Shown one piece after another: positions 10,926 to 21,560 of a DNA stretch of 64,000 nucleotides (position 1 is its first letter; every line of letters begins with the position of its first letter). The translations under genes were made by a program, and so were the position numbers. Source of the DNA: Phascolarctos cinereus (taxonomy: Eukaryota; Chordata; Mammalia; Diprotodontia; Phascolarctidae). The DNA is taken from positions 744,001 through 808,000 of the forward strand of contig NW_018344194.1 in NCBI RefSeq assembly GCF_002099425.1, written 5' to 3'. The notes below the pieces were generated by a model, which searched no databases, was not told the DNA's origin, and worked only from the letters and a program-made list of their open reading frames with translations.

Positions 10926-11162
10926 GGGGCCCCAACCCCAGGGCGTACTGGCACATCGCACTGCTGTTGTTTAACTTCCAAGGAAAAGTGGCTAGGCAGA
11001 GGATAACCTGAGAGCCCTGGGGTGAAGGGGGAGCATTGAGTGAGAGAGAACTGTTTAGCATGCAGACCCTGTCAGGAGGGAAAGGGGAGGCGGGCACAAT
11101 AAGCAGAGCTCCAAGATGCCCTCTCTTCTCTCTGATATTCAGCTCAAGCTCCTTGGTAAAGA

Positions 11163-11512
11163 CCATGGGAGAAAGGAAGGGAGAAAGGGAGGGAGGAGAG
11201 AGGAGGGAGGGAGGAGAAAGGGAGGGAGGGAGAGAGGAAGGAAGGGAGGGAGGAAGGAAGGGAGGGAGGGAGAAAGGGAGGGAGGGAGAGAGGAAGGAAG
11301 GGAGGGAGGGAGAGAGGAAGGAAGGGAGGGAGGGAGAAAGGGAGGGCGGGAGAGAGGAAAGAAGAGATGGGAGGGAGAAAGGGAGGGAGAGAGGAAGGAA
11401 GAGAAGGAGGGAAGGGAGGGACGGAGAGAGGAAAGAAGAGAACGGAGGGAGAAAGGGAGAGCGAGTGAGAGGGGGAGGGGGAGAGAGGAAGGTAGGAAGA
11501 GAGGGAGGGATT
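11163..11512 (+). repeat. (GGGA/GGAA)n polypurine block
   Basis: About 350 bp of nearly pure purine built from GGGA, GGAA and GAGA, with larger repeats of GGGAGGGAGAGAGGAAGGAA about 40-45 bp apart. All three plus frames stay open, giving spurious Gly/Arg/Glu/Lys proteins of about 170-177 codons. Confidence 0.95.
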
Positions 11513-11514
11513 AT

Positions 11515-12660
11515 GAGACTTTTAAATTGTGGATTCTCTACGGGGATGAAAAATTCCTTTTCTGCCTGACTGAAGCCGACCCATCCTGGTCACAGGCAGA
11601 AACCCTGCTTGAAGGGTCCCTCTCCTAGGAGCCTGACGTTTTTATCGAGGGACAGCTCACACCAGCTAGGCAGGTGCAAGGCAGCATCCATGGTGAGCAG
11701 TGACCAGGTGGAAGGAGGATCCCTGTGCCCCTTGGGCTCCAATTTCAGTTCCTTCCTCCTCTGCTGGCCAGCGCCAGCCCCCACCTTTCAGACCCAGAGC
11801 AGGCCAAGCCCCCAGACCCCTACCCTGAATGGGGCTCACCAGCAGCTGCCATGGGGCTGCCTTCTTAGTGACCACTTATTGCTTTTCATACAAGAAATAC
11901 ATGATATTGCGCTCCTTTCTGAAGGGAAGGAGGTGATGAAAAAGCACCCCACAAATGAGTAAATAGAGGAAATTCAGGGTGGGGTCCGAAATCCACATGT
12001 GCCATTTTCAACAGAATAAGCAGGGTGGGAGGCTGGTTGAGAGCACATCCTAACTTGGGCTGGAGCGGGGGTCTCAGCCTCTCCCCCAGGGAGGCTTCCA
12101 CGCCAGCCCTTTTCCTGGGGCATCATACACACGGCAACAGAACGTCACAGGAGCTAACAAGTCTCCCCAGGACAGTCTCCTTGGGCGCACGCCCAGCCGG
12201 GATTCACTTTTGGGGCACCCTCAGGATGCAGTTTTGAGGGGATGAGGTGTCTATGTTCAGGAATATCCACTCCCAAGGGTTCCACTGAGGCCACCCATCA
12301 TCTCAACTATAGAACAAATGCACACACCCAGCACACATCCTCTCCTGAGAAAGTAAGGCCAGCGGCTTGGGCCCGAGGGCCAGGGGAAGAAGTCACAGAA
12401 AGAAGCCCGGCTCCGGTGGCTGCTCCCGCTCCTGCTCATTGCAGACGCCAGGCGGGTGGCCGACTCACATGGGACCCAAGGCTGCTTCGGACCCCGCCTC
12501 CCACGAGGGCATCCGCCTGGCATCCGCAGGCTCCCTGACGGTGGTTTCGGTACCTGAGCACATGGTGCCATAAAATCTAGTCCTCACCCAAAAAAGGAAA
12601 GGTCCCCAGTGTCCAGTGACAGAGCTTTCCAGGAATAGAGAGAGAGTGTGCAGCAGAGGC
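11515..12660. other. unassigned sequence
   Basis: No recognised repeat or gene; overlapping chance frames on both strands only. Confidence 0.35.
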
Positions 12661-12667
12661 AGCCAGT

Positions 12668-12679
12668 GGGGGGGGGGGG
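12668..12679 (+). repeat. (G)12 homopolymer
   Basis: Twelve consecutive G; the length is likely to vary among individuals or assemblies. Confidence 0.95.
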
Positions 12680-13267
12680 CAAGGCCTCCAAATGCTGCTC
12701 CAGCTGAATAGGTTTGCAGGACTGGACGATCCCCAGGCTTTGGAAGCGTTTCAGGCCAAGCGGGAGAAGAAGGAAGACCTGCTCGAGCGCCCAGGGCCCT
12801 CCTCTCAGCTCCGGGGACTCAGCCCGGGTCTGGGGGCCTGTCCAGATCAGCCAGCTGAGCAAGGGTTTAAAACGCTCAAAATGAGAAGGGGAGGCTGATT
12901 GTGCCCATAGGAGCCACGCAGGAGAGGGGCACCAGGATGGGCAGGGAATAGGGTGTCTGTAGCCATCCCTGCTGCCAGCCGGGAGACAGAGAGGGGAAAA
13001 TGAGGGAGGGATTCCAAGGGAAAGCAGGCAGGTCCAGGGCCAAAGGCCAAGGATAACCCTCGTCTCCCTGAGTGCCTTCGCTCAGAGATCTCTACGTGGG
13101 CCTGATGAGGGCCGCGGTTCGCAGCATCCCCTGGGCCGCCTGGATCAGCTGCCAGCCTCACCTCCTCAGAGCCTTGCGGAAAGAGCCACCCCACCCACCT
13201 CAGATACAGGCATCCAACGGACCTCCCCAAACCGCCTTCCACCCACAGTGCCCCTCCCCCACAAACA

Positions 13268-13470
13268 CTGGGTCAGTCAGTCAGTCAACGTGTGGTAAGT
13301 GCCATTAACGCCTACTATGTGCCAGGCACTGTGCTAAGTGCCTCGATACCAAAAGAGGCAGAAGACAGTCCCCACCCTCCAGGAGCTTACCATCTAATGT
13401 GGGAGACAACATGCAAACAATCACACACAGAACAAGCTCTAGACAGGCCAAACAGGAAATAGGAGAGGGA
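13268..13470 (-). repeat. L2 3' end, reverse
   Basis: CAGTCAGTCAGTCAACG, CGCCTACTATGTGCCAGGCACTGTGCTAAGTGC, AGACAGTCCCCACCCTCCAGGAGCTTACC and TCTAATGTGGGAGACAACATGCAAACAATCACAC give the full antisense order of the L2 terminus, well preserved. Confidence 0.8.
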
Positions 13471-13683
13471 AGGCTGCCCCTGGAGGGGCGAGGGGGGGGG
13501 CGCGGTGCTGGCTGGGGCTCACAGGAAGCCGGAGGTCAGCACCTGGAGCAGAGGAGGGCACATGGGTCAGCGGCACCGGGCTGAGGAGCGAGTGCGTGTG
13601 ACAGGAGAGGGAGACAACAGAAAACCATTTACTGGGCTTGTGTGGCAGGCACCGGGAATGCAGGCAAGAGGGGCCCGGACTGA

Positions 13684-13689
13684 CACACA

Positions 13690-13731
<42 letters not shown>

Positions 13732-14032
13732 TACACTCACTCTCACACCCATAGATACACACACCCATACACACACTCACACACACACATTCACTCACAC
13801 ATACCTATACATGCATATACTCACACACACTCACACACGCCCATACACTCTCACACCCATACACGCTCATTCACACACTCACACACCCATACACGCATAC
13901 ACTCACACACACACTCACACCCATAAACACTCACACCCCCCACACACATGCACTCACTCTTACACACATGTACACAATACACTCACACATACAATCACTC
14001 ACACACAAACACACACACACACACGTTCACAA
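13684..14032 (+). repeat. (CA)n array with CACTCACAC and CCCATACAC variants
   Basis: It starts as pure CA (about 22 copies, 13684-13727) and continues as a 300 bp mixture of ACTCACACAC and CCCATACAC units. It makes a 198-codon His/Thr-rich plus frame and Val/Cys-rich minus frames, all spurious. Confidence 0.97.
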
Positions 14033-14087
14033 GACAAAATGAACTCAAGTTTGCACAATGACGCTTGGCATCCATCGCCCAGCCAAG

Positions 14088-14200
14088 GAGGCATTCATTA
14101 ATCTTCCTTGTGCCCTGGCCTGGGTGAGGAGGAAGAGACAGTAAACAGCACCTGCCCTCAAGCAGCTGCCAATCCTTTCTCCGATATAAAATAACAGTCT
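14088..14200 (-). repeat. L2 3' end, reverse (decayed)
   Basis: GCATTCATTAATCTTCCTTGTGCCCTGGCC ... AACAGCACCTGCCCTCAAGCAGCTGCC matches the antisense L2 end with many changes. Confidence 0.5.
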
Positions 14201-14214
14201 GCAATATGAAGACC

Positions 14215-14420
14215 CCAGCTCACCAGCTTATCACAGACGCTTGCCTGGGGCCGCTTCCCTCTTCTCTAATTAATGAAGCCTAGGACCTCACCAAGCTTCC
14301 TTGACCTGTTGCAGTGTCTTTACAAAGGAAGCATTCTTAAGCCGTGTCTCCTCCCAAGTCCCTGACCTGACATTTTTCCTCATAGAATGACATCTTCCTA
14401 GGCTCAATACACATTTCCAG
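14215..14420. promoter_or_regulatory. candidate conserved non-coding element
   Basis: A repeat-free, AT-richer block with CTCTAATTAATGAAGCC (homeobox-type TAATTA), CTTTACAAAGGAAGC (SOX/ETS-like) and GCATTCTTAAGCC. No frame is kept. Support is composition and motif density only. Confidence 0.25.
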
Positions 14421-16080
14421 GCTAGAGACTTTGGGGGATGGTGGCTTGGTTATCTAATGAATTTGCTTTTCCCTGCAGATGGTACCATAAACTCTCTGGG
14501 GAGGAAACACTGAGTCTAAGCCGTAGGGGACCAAAGATTCCCCTTCCAATATCCCTGACCTGAGGCCATCCAGCACTCACTTCCAAGGTAGCCCACATCC
14601 AGGTGCCCATGGTCTGATGGCAAGGGTCAAAGAGCAAACAATTATGCAGAACAGGCTGAGCCAAGGCTACTGCAGCAGGGTGTTACTAGCATGGAGGAGG
14701 CTCCTTGCAGAAGGTGGGGAACAGCCGGGAGGCTGGGGGGAGGGGACGGGTCAGGAAGGGCTTCGAAGGCCAAACATGACCCCAGAGGTGATGAGGCTGA
14801 GGCCCTTCTTTTCCAGTTCTTTTCCCTCTGCACCTGGCAGCCGTCCTCCCAGTCAAGTGGAATTCACATCTGAGCTATCATCCTTCTTCTGAGCACCGTC
14901 CTCCCAAAAGACTCCTAAGGTGCCTGTTTAGAACAGTCGAGTCAGGGTTCCAGCTGCGGTCCACTAGGGCTGCCAGGTCCCCAGACTCAGTTGTGCCACG
15001 TGAGAAGTGGGGCAGCCAGTTTGGAGAGGACATCTCCACACACCCCAGCGAATGTGGCAGAGAATCCATTTGCCTAGAACACTTGAACCTATTTAGGGAA
15101 GATCCCTGAGCGTCTATAATGAAGGGGCTGGAAGAGGGGGCTCCTGCAGTCCCTCTGGCCTATGACCGTGCATGCATTCCCCTGTCCCTCGTCACCACCT
15201 TGTCGAAGCTCAGGCCCTGAGCCTGAATCCAGCTCCTATGCTCAAGGACCACAAATTCAGAGTCTTCCAGGAAGGACAAGAAAACAGGACCCTTCCAGCA
15301 CTAAGCCAATTTCAAAGTGACTCCACACAGAAGGCAGCAGCCCCCACTCCCTCTCCGTGAAATGGGGCAGAAAGCGTTCTGTAGATGGGGCGAAGCATCA
15401 CCCCACTGGGCAGCAGAAGCCAGCCCTGTATTAAGCACAGGCCTCACTGTCTCCTGGGAAATGCTCCTTGAGAAAGACACAGACACTTCCCTCCTGCTCT
15501 CTTGCTAATTCTTATGAGAACTGGTATTTTAAGGAAACCCTTCTCCCCCAGTGACAATTCACCTCACCCTGTCAACACGCTCCCCTGGCTCCCAGCCCCA
15601 GTCTCCCTGTGGAAAAGGTCTTGAAGACGACTCCATAATCCACACTGGCAGCACTGAAATCTAAAACCGCCCCCTTCCCCTCCACTCCCACAAGAAAAGC
15701 TCCAACTGATCTCAAAAGAAAGAAGGGGTCTCCAAAGATGAGGCCAATGAGATAATTCAGCTTTCCAAGTCATAGTGAACCATGGGTGATAATTTGGAAG
15801 TAATACCATGAGTGATAATTCAGCCAGGAGACCAAAAGCCTAGGAGAGTAAATCATGCAAACAGACAGGGTCTGCTGACTCCTCCTCCACCCCCTCCACA
15901 GCTTCCCCCCAGCCCTGGAAGCCAGAACGCTATCCAGCCCTAACAGAAGGAGCTTACTTGCTAAGCATGGAGAAATCAAGATGGCAGCTCAGGCTGAGTT
16001 GACAGCTGTTGCTTTCAGGGAGAGGAAGAGAAAGGAAGGAAGGAAAGAGAGCAAGGGAGAAGAAGAGGGAGGTGGGAAAC
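14421..16080. other. unassigned sequence
   Basis: No confident repeat. A 35-codon ATG frame in a good Kozak context (15981-16088) lies here and is described as a finding; everything else is unassigned. Confidence 0.35.
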
Positions 16081-16360
16081 CACACTAAACCCTAAAATAC
16101 TTACACTATATAGCATCAGATTCATTGCTATCAAAGCTACAGACTGGCATGCCCGTTAGATACTTCTATAACACGAAGGATCCATTGGGAAAGAGCCTGC
16201 TGAGAGACACCAAATCACTGTAAACTTACTAGGAAATCCTGAAAACTCCAATTACCACCATTACCATCGTGACCAATTACTTTTTGTTGACCCCACACAG
16301 AAAATCTGGCGCTATAAAAGACCTAAGTCCCTCGTCCTCCTAGGGCATTATTAAAATACA
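16081..16360. other. AT-rich unassigned block with a TATA-like string
   Basis: Repeat-free AT-rich DNA including ATTACCACCATTACC and GCGCTATAAAAGACC. A TATA-type string alone does not define a promoter; no coding exon or transcript feature follows it. Confidence 0.25.
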
Positions 16361-18420
16361 GCAGCAGCTCTGCCCTTGCCCACTTCTGGCCTCCCCTCAG
16401 TCCCACACACATTTCTAAGTGTCCTTTTCATCCAGCAGTGCCTGAGACCAGGCATAAAAGGGGCTCAGAGGCCCCCTACTCACTCTTAACCACTGCAAAG
16501 AAAGGCCATCCACACAATGGGGTGATGCCCAATACAAAATTCTTCTCTGGGAGCTGTCCCAGAGCAGATGTTTCTGTATGTGGCCCCATGTTGCATCTGC
16601 AGGTGCACAGTCAATGCCTGGCTCAGGGGCTCTCGGAGGCTCCTGACCGTGTGGGGAATAATGGCGAGCTGGCTTTCCAGCCGTATGGCCTCCTCCCATC
16701 TGGACCCCAGGAGATGCTGAATTCGGCCTCTAAGGATTGGCAGGGGCCTCATTCACAGGGAATTGGGCTCTGAATGTGACGGTGACAAAGAAGTGTCAAG
16801 TAGTGAGAATTATCCTATTCAGGTCTGGGGGGGGGGGCAGGAGAGGGGCACCCATGCCCCTCCTTTTCCCATCCCTTTTCCCCTTTCACAAGCAACAGGC
16901 AAGATGGCGACAGTCCGTCACTACACCTGCCAGGAAGTCTGGCCATGACAAAAGCGGGATTTGGCGTGTTCTATTTCACCACAAAAGCAGAACGCTCTGG
17001 ATCACCGCATCACTGGCTACTTTAACAGGGAATGTGTTATCGATAAAACTCCAGATTCTACACTAGGCTATAGAGGAGAAGTGGACAGCCAGGCTGTCAT
17101 GGGAGGCGTCCAAATCCCCGGCACACAAACAGGCCAGACTCTGTTCATGGGCTCTTCTCCTCAGACACAGGCAGCCCAGGGCTTCCAGGCTGCAGAGTGA
17201 CCAAACCTCAGAGCAGGAATGGGGTGGGGAGAGGTAGAACAGCCGCTCGCTCCAACCCGAACAGAAGCAGTTAGTCTTTTAGTCTTCTCTCCATGGCCTC
17301 CAGTGATAGATGGAAAAGCCGCCATCTCCCCCAGCAGCTAATCCACGTGGGGACAGCCTCAAGGTGTTCCCGAGCTTCAGACTGTCCGTGTCTTGCCAAG
17401 ACTGACCCTGCTTCTGTGGTCCAGTCGAACTTTCCTCGAACTGCAAAGCGAGGACATGAGGCCAGCTTCCCCATCTCCATCCCTGCCCACAGGAGTCTTC
17501 TCTTCTTCAGTTGCTTCAATGGACCCTCCCATGGTGTGAACTAAAAGGACCCTTTACCATCCTCAAGACCCAAACCAGGAAGGACACAAGACTAGCTTAT
17601 GGGCCAGCTCAGGCAGCCTCAATCTTGAGCCAGAAGGGACCTCAGAGGCCACTGGGAAGGGATGTGCAACCCCTTGTTCCCAAAAGCTCAGCCTCTTCAC
17701 TTGCGGAGCTCAGGGCACACAAGCTCTCCTGGGCCACCCTGGGGCTCATCACAGTCTAGGACTAAATGAGGACTCCTACTATCAATGCAAACTGGCCACA
17801 GAGGACATTTTCTGTTCAAAATTAAATTCTGAGAAATCCTAGACAAACCTGTTGCCTCTTTATGGGAAAAGAAGGAAAACTAGAGCTCATTCTGTGTCCC
17901 TTAAAACTTCTTGACATAATCATCATTAAGAAAGTTTCTCCCTTCAACGGTGCACAACTGGATGGATTTCAGTACCTTACAATAGCTCGTTAAGAGAATC
18001 CCAAGGGCTGTTACACCACATTTAAATAGGATGGGCCTAATCTTTTACAGGAGGCTCTACTATCAAGGGAAAAAACAGAAACTCAACTGAAAACCAAGAG
18101 TAGGTGGTGTCTTGTGTAAGAAAGCTCGAGGCCTAGAAGCAGGTGGATGAGATGAGTGCTAAGGTGCCTCCCACCTCTAAAAGGCTCCAGAAAACAAGCA
18201 CCCGCAAATAGGGACTTTTACTCTTCAAGGTCCCAGGCTCCCTTTGAGGAAAACCAGTAAGAGAGATGGAGGAGGGAGAGAAGCAAGCTCCAGGAGCAGG
18301 GTGGCATGGACCAAAGACCATCAAAAGACCAATGACCAGTTTTGTCAAGTGAGGAACTGCACCTTTCCTGGTGTCTGAGCCTGGTGTGGAGGTGACCCAA
18401 GGGTTGCAACAGAGCAGAAA
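16361..18420. other. unassigned sequence
   Basis: No repeat family recognised apart from an (G)11 run at 16827-16837. A YY1-like AAGATGGCGAC lies at 16901. From about 17760 the sequence becomes AT-richer, leading into the 19 kb minisatellite. Confidence 0.35.
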
Positions 18421-18424
18421 TTCC

Positions 18425-18600
18425 AGGAAAGAGCACTGATGTGACAGGGCCTGAGTTCCAATCACACCTCTGAGACTTAATCACCTAACTGCTTTGGTCC
18501 TTAGTTTCCTCATCTGTAAAATGGGCAAGGGGGGGTTGGGGGGAATTAGCAAACTGCTTAGGACCCTACCGGCTCTAGAGCTGGGCCCTCTCTGATCCTT
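18425..18600 (+). repeat. MIR3/THER1-type SINE
   Basis: AGAGCACTGATGTGACAGGGCCTGAGTTCCAATC, TTAGTTTCCTCATCTGTAAAATGGGCAAGG and GGACCCTACCGGCTCTAGAG follow the order of a tRNA-like head, core and 'cccttccagctctaaa' tail. Confidence 0.7.
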
Positions 18601-18837
18601 TGAAACAGCCAGCCTGGATAGGCTTCAAGCACAGGTTCAGGGATGAAGTGCTGGGTGCCCCTCTGCCAACCACCAGCCCAGCTAACTTCAGAAATGCTCA
18701 CTATAGTGCCCCAAGAAAGCCATCACCTGAGCCACAAACAGGTGGTGACTGCACTGCTGGAGGGCATGCTCACACCAATGGAACCACAGATTCTCCTTCC
18801 CATGCCAGAGAACTGCAACAGGAAGGTGAGCCCTAGA

Positions 18838-18935
18838 AGGTCAAAAGTGTCAGTTTTATTTTTATTTTCTTACCCCTAACACCTAGCACAATGAGTGGCA
18901 CAGAAGACAGGCTGAACAAGGCATTGTTAATTTGA
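18838..18935 (+). repeat. L2 3' end (decayed)
   Basis: CTTACCCCTAACACCTAGCACAATGAGTGGCACAGAAGACAGGC follows 'ccccagcacctagcacagtgcctggcacatagtaggc'. Confidence 0.4.
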
Positions 18936-18964
18936 GTATGGTTGTAGCTCAGAGAGCCACTCGG

Positions 18965-19805
18965 CTTCTGTAACTGCTGTCTTGGAGGTGAAGGCTAAGG
19001 GCATGAAAGATTCTTCTTTCCAAGGGGGCAGCCCAGAGAGCCCATTCTTCACTGGTGCCTTTCCTCTGGCCCTGAGGGCATGTTCTTCATCTGCTTCCTT
19101 TCCTTCCAGAGCATTCTTCATCAGTTTCCTTTCCTTGCACTGGAGATCATATTCTTCGTCTGTTTCCTTTCCCTCTGCCCAACAACATGTTTTTTGTCTG
19201 TTTCCTTTCCTTCCAGTGTGTTCTCCCTCTGTTTCTTTCCTCACTGCACACTCCTCATCTGTTTCCTTTCCTTCCAGTGTATTCTTCATCTGTTTCTTTC
19301 CTCACTGCACATTCTTCATCTGTTTCCTTTCCTTCTGCCCAACATGTTTTTTGTCTGTTTCCTTTCCTTCCAGTGTGTTCTTCGTCTGTTTCTTTCCTCA
19401 CTGCACATTCTTCATCTGTTTCCTCTCCTTCTGCCCAACATGTTTTTTGTCTGTTTCCTTTCCTTCCAGTGTTCTTCATCTGTTTCTTTCCTCACTGCAC
19501 ATTCTTGTTTCCTCTCCTTCCAGTGCATTCTTCCTGTTTCTTTCCTCACTGCATATTCTTCATGTTTCCTTTCCTTCCAGTGTGTTCTTCGTCTGTTTCT
19601 TTCCTCACTGCACATTCTTTGTCTGTTTCCTTTCCTTCCAGTGTGTTCTTCCTCTGTTTCTTTCCTCACTGCACAGTCATCGCGTTTCCTTCTGCCCAAG
19701 AGTGCATTCTTCACTGGTTTTCTTTCCTTTGACCCTGAAAGCCTGTTCTTCATCAATTTCCTTTTCTTTGTTTTCTATCAAGTTTTCTTTCCTTCAAAAC
19801 TGAGA
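18965..19805 (-). repeat. minisatellite of 30-36 bp units, coding-like on minus strand
   Basis: About 22 units read on the plus strand as TTCTTCATCTGTTTCCTTTCC plus one of three endings: A (TTCCAGTGTG, 30-31 bp), B (TTTCCTCACTGCACA, 30 bp) or C (TTCTGCCCAACATGT, 36 bp). The order across the array is C-A-B, A-B, C-A-B, C-A-B, A-B, A-B, A-B, C, with more diverged units at both edges. On the minus strand B reads CAVRKETDEE, A reads HTGRKGNRQK and C reads TCWAEGKETDEE. Units of 26, 28, 29 and 31 bp change the frame, so the minus-strand peptide splits into at least three frames (18927-19289, 19255-19479, 19412-19756). The pyrimidine-rich plus strand lacks stops in all three frames for hundreds of bases. 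The last minus-strand frame runs on past the array for about 37 codons to a TAA. I recognise no protein family. Either it is a non-coding minisatellite or the remains of a repeat-bearing exon; the frame changes favour the former. Confidence 0.9.
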
Positions 19806-21220
19806 AAGCAACCATTGTCAGGTTTCCTCTACTTTGCTGCTGCATTGCTCATTTGTGCCATTAGCCATACTGACTGGCTGAGGTTGAAGTCAAAACCCAC
19901 TGAAACCCCAAAACAAGAAGACAGGAAGTGGTTCCAGTTATTCTCCAGCTAATGGACTCACTCATCTGTTTAACCAAAAGAAAAAGAAAGAAAAAGAAAA
20001 CCGCCCCACTAGAAATGATCTGCCCAAAGTCCATTTTCTCAGGAGTGCACGCCCTTGTGGTCGACAGGGCATCCTTGAAAGCACAAGAAGCCAACTGCTT
20101 CCCCAGGCTCTTTCCGACCAGAGATCCTGTGTGGACCATCACACAACTGAAAGAGGAGACCCAAGACCCTGCTGTGTCCTCTACCTAGTGATGGACAAAC
20201 AGGGGACTTGGTAGGACAAAACTTAGCCTTGCAGTCTGTCTCCAAACAAGGTTCCTCACAGGCATAAAAGAAAATCATGCCAAACTCTAAGGCACATATC
20301 GCTGTTGAAATAACTTCGGTCAATAACCTGGGAAGCACTGACATTGGCCAAGAAGCAAAAGTGGTAGACAGGGGCTCACTAAGGAGGCTCACCAGTGTCA
20401 TGGGAGATGCTTTGTGCAGAATCCTAGCAATAGATAAGTTTTTCAAATGCTCTTACTTGCAACTTGCAGTGTGCCTACTGCATGGAGCCCCAGAACACTA
20501 GAAAGTCCTCTCAGTGAAATCTACCACACTGCTAAGGGATTTGATGGGTCTAACTATGTACGCTTGAAAAACAAAGTGGATGAAAAACATATATTGCTCA
20601 AACTCTGACGTGAAATCGGACAGATACTACAGATGAACAATAAGCCAAGCTTTGAATTGAGTAGGAAGAAGAGATGAAACCATATAACATTTAGGAAACT
20701 GAGTCATCCTTTCAAAAATACCACATAATTTCTCCTGGTCACAAAAGCTGAGAATTCCTCTAATACCAACATTCTCTTGGCAATGTTGTGAGGCTAAAAG
20801 TGATACAAAATTACAAGAAACACAAATGGTGATGGAAAGACATTGGCAGGCATTAGAAAACTACAGTTTGTCACCAACAGAAATGAGTATTAGACAAAGT
20901 GAAATCAAAGACATCCAGGACAGGCACGACCAGAGAAGCAAGTGGGGATCCCGTAGCACTGACTACAAGACCAGTGTGTCTTCCCCGTCCCCACCCCCTA
21001 AGGCGTATCAGATTGGTCAGGGGAAAGCCTCCGGCATGTGGGTTAGTTATTCCATGGAGACATTCAGAGGAATCGCAACATTGGCTGGGACAGCATTATG
21101 GGGAGGAACCATAATCTGCAGCTGTGATAGAAACATCCACGCTGACGAAACCAACTAACCAGAGCCATGCATGGGCCCTCCTGCCATCCCACAATCTAGC
21201 CAAACAGGACAACTTTCTGC
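19806..21220. other. AT-richer unassigned block
   Basis: Clearly lower GC than the flanks. The only open frames are chance-length (for example minus 20039-20446). The block may be an old, unrecognised interspersed repeat; I cannot assign it. Confidence 0.35.
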
Positions 21221-21224
21221 TCCC

Positions 21225-21560
21225 TAAAAATCACTGTCCCTCTCCTGTCTTGGTGCTACCGCTCAAACCATCCCCCTTTCCTGAAACGCCCCCTCCACCA
21301 CCTTCCCCCATTTCTGTTCCTTCACGGCTCACATCAGAGCCCAGTCCCTCCAGGAATCCTTCCTGAACTCCCCCACTCCCGTGCTCTTTTCTGCCTCAGT
21401 GTCCCTCAGAATTTGAATATGCTTAGCCGTACTCCCGCTAGACAAGAGAAGCTGGAACCTTGAGATGGCCCTGGCAGCTGTCAGGTTGTACCTCTCCCCC
21501 AAGTCTTGCACACTGCTGGCACCTGACATATTTGTTTGAACTGAAAAGGGCACATACAAT
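21225..21560 (+). repeat. L2-like 3' region (weak)
   Basis: CTCACATCAGAGCCCAGTCCCTCCAGGAATCCTTCCTGAACTCCCCC resembles the sense L2 phrase 'ctcaaatgccacctcctccaggaagccttccctgactccccc', and CAGTGTCCCTCAG follows. The L2 terminus itself is not clear. Confidence 0.45.

Noticed and set aside
11036-11628. Two Arg/Glu/Gly-rich frames of 170-177 codons
   Set aside because: They are readings of the GGGA/GGAA polypurine block.
13505-14101. 198-codon Thr/His-rich frame
   Set aside because: It consists of the CACTCACAC/CCCATACAC array plus flanking chance sequence.
16310-16330. TATA box at GCGCTATAAAAGACC as a gene promoter
   Set aside because: No initiator, CpG cluster, exon or frame follows; a TATA-like string alone is common by chance in AT-rich patches.
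18982-19952. Three long overlapping plus-strand frames (273, 290 and 181 codons), Phe/Leu/Ser/Cys-rich, resembling membrane proteins
   Set aside because: They occupy all three frames of the same pyrimidine-rich minisatellite; hydrophobicity and openness come from the repeat composition.
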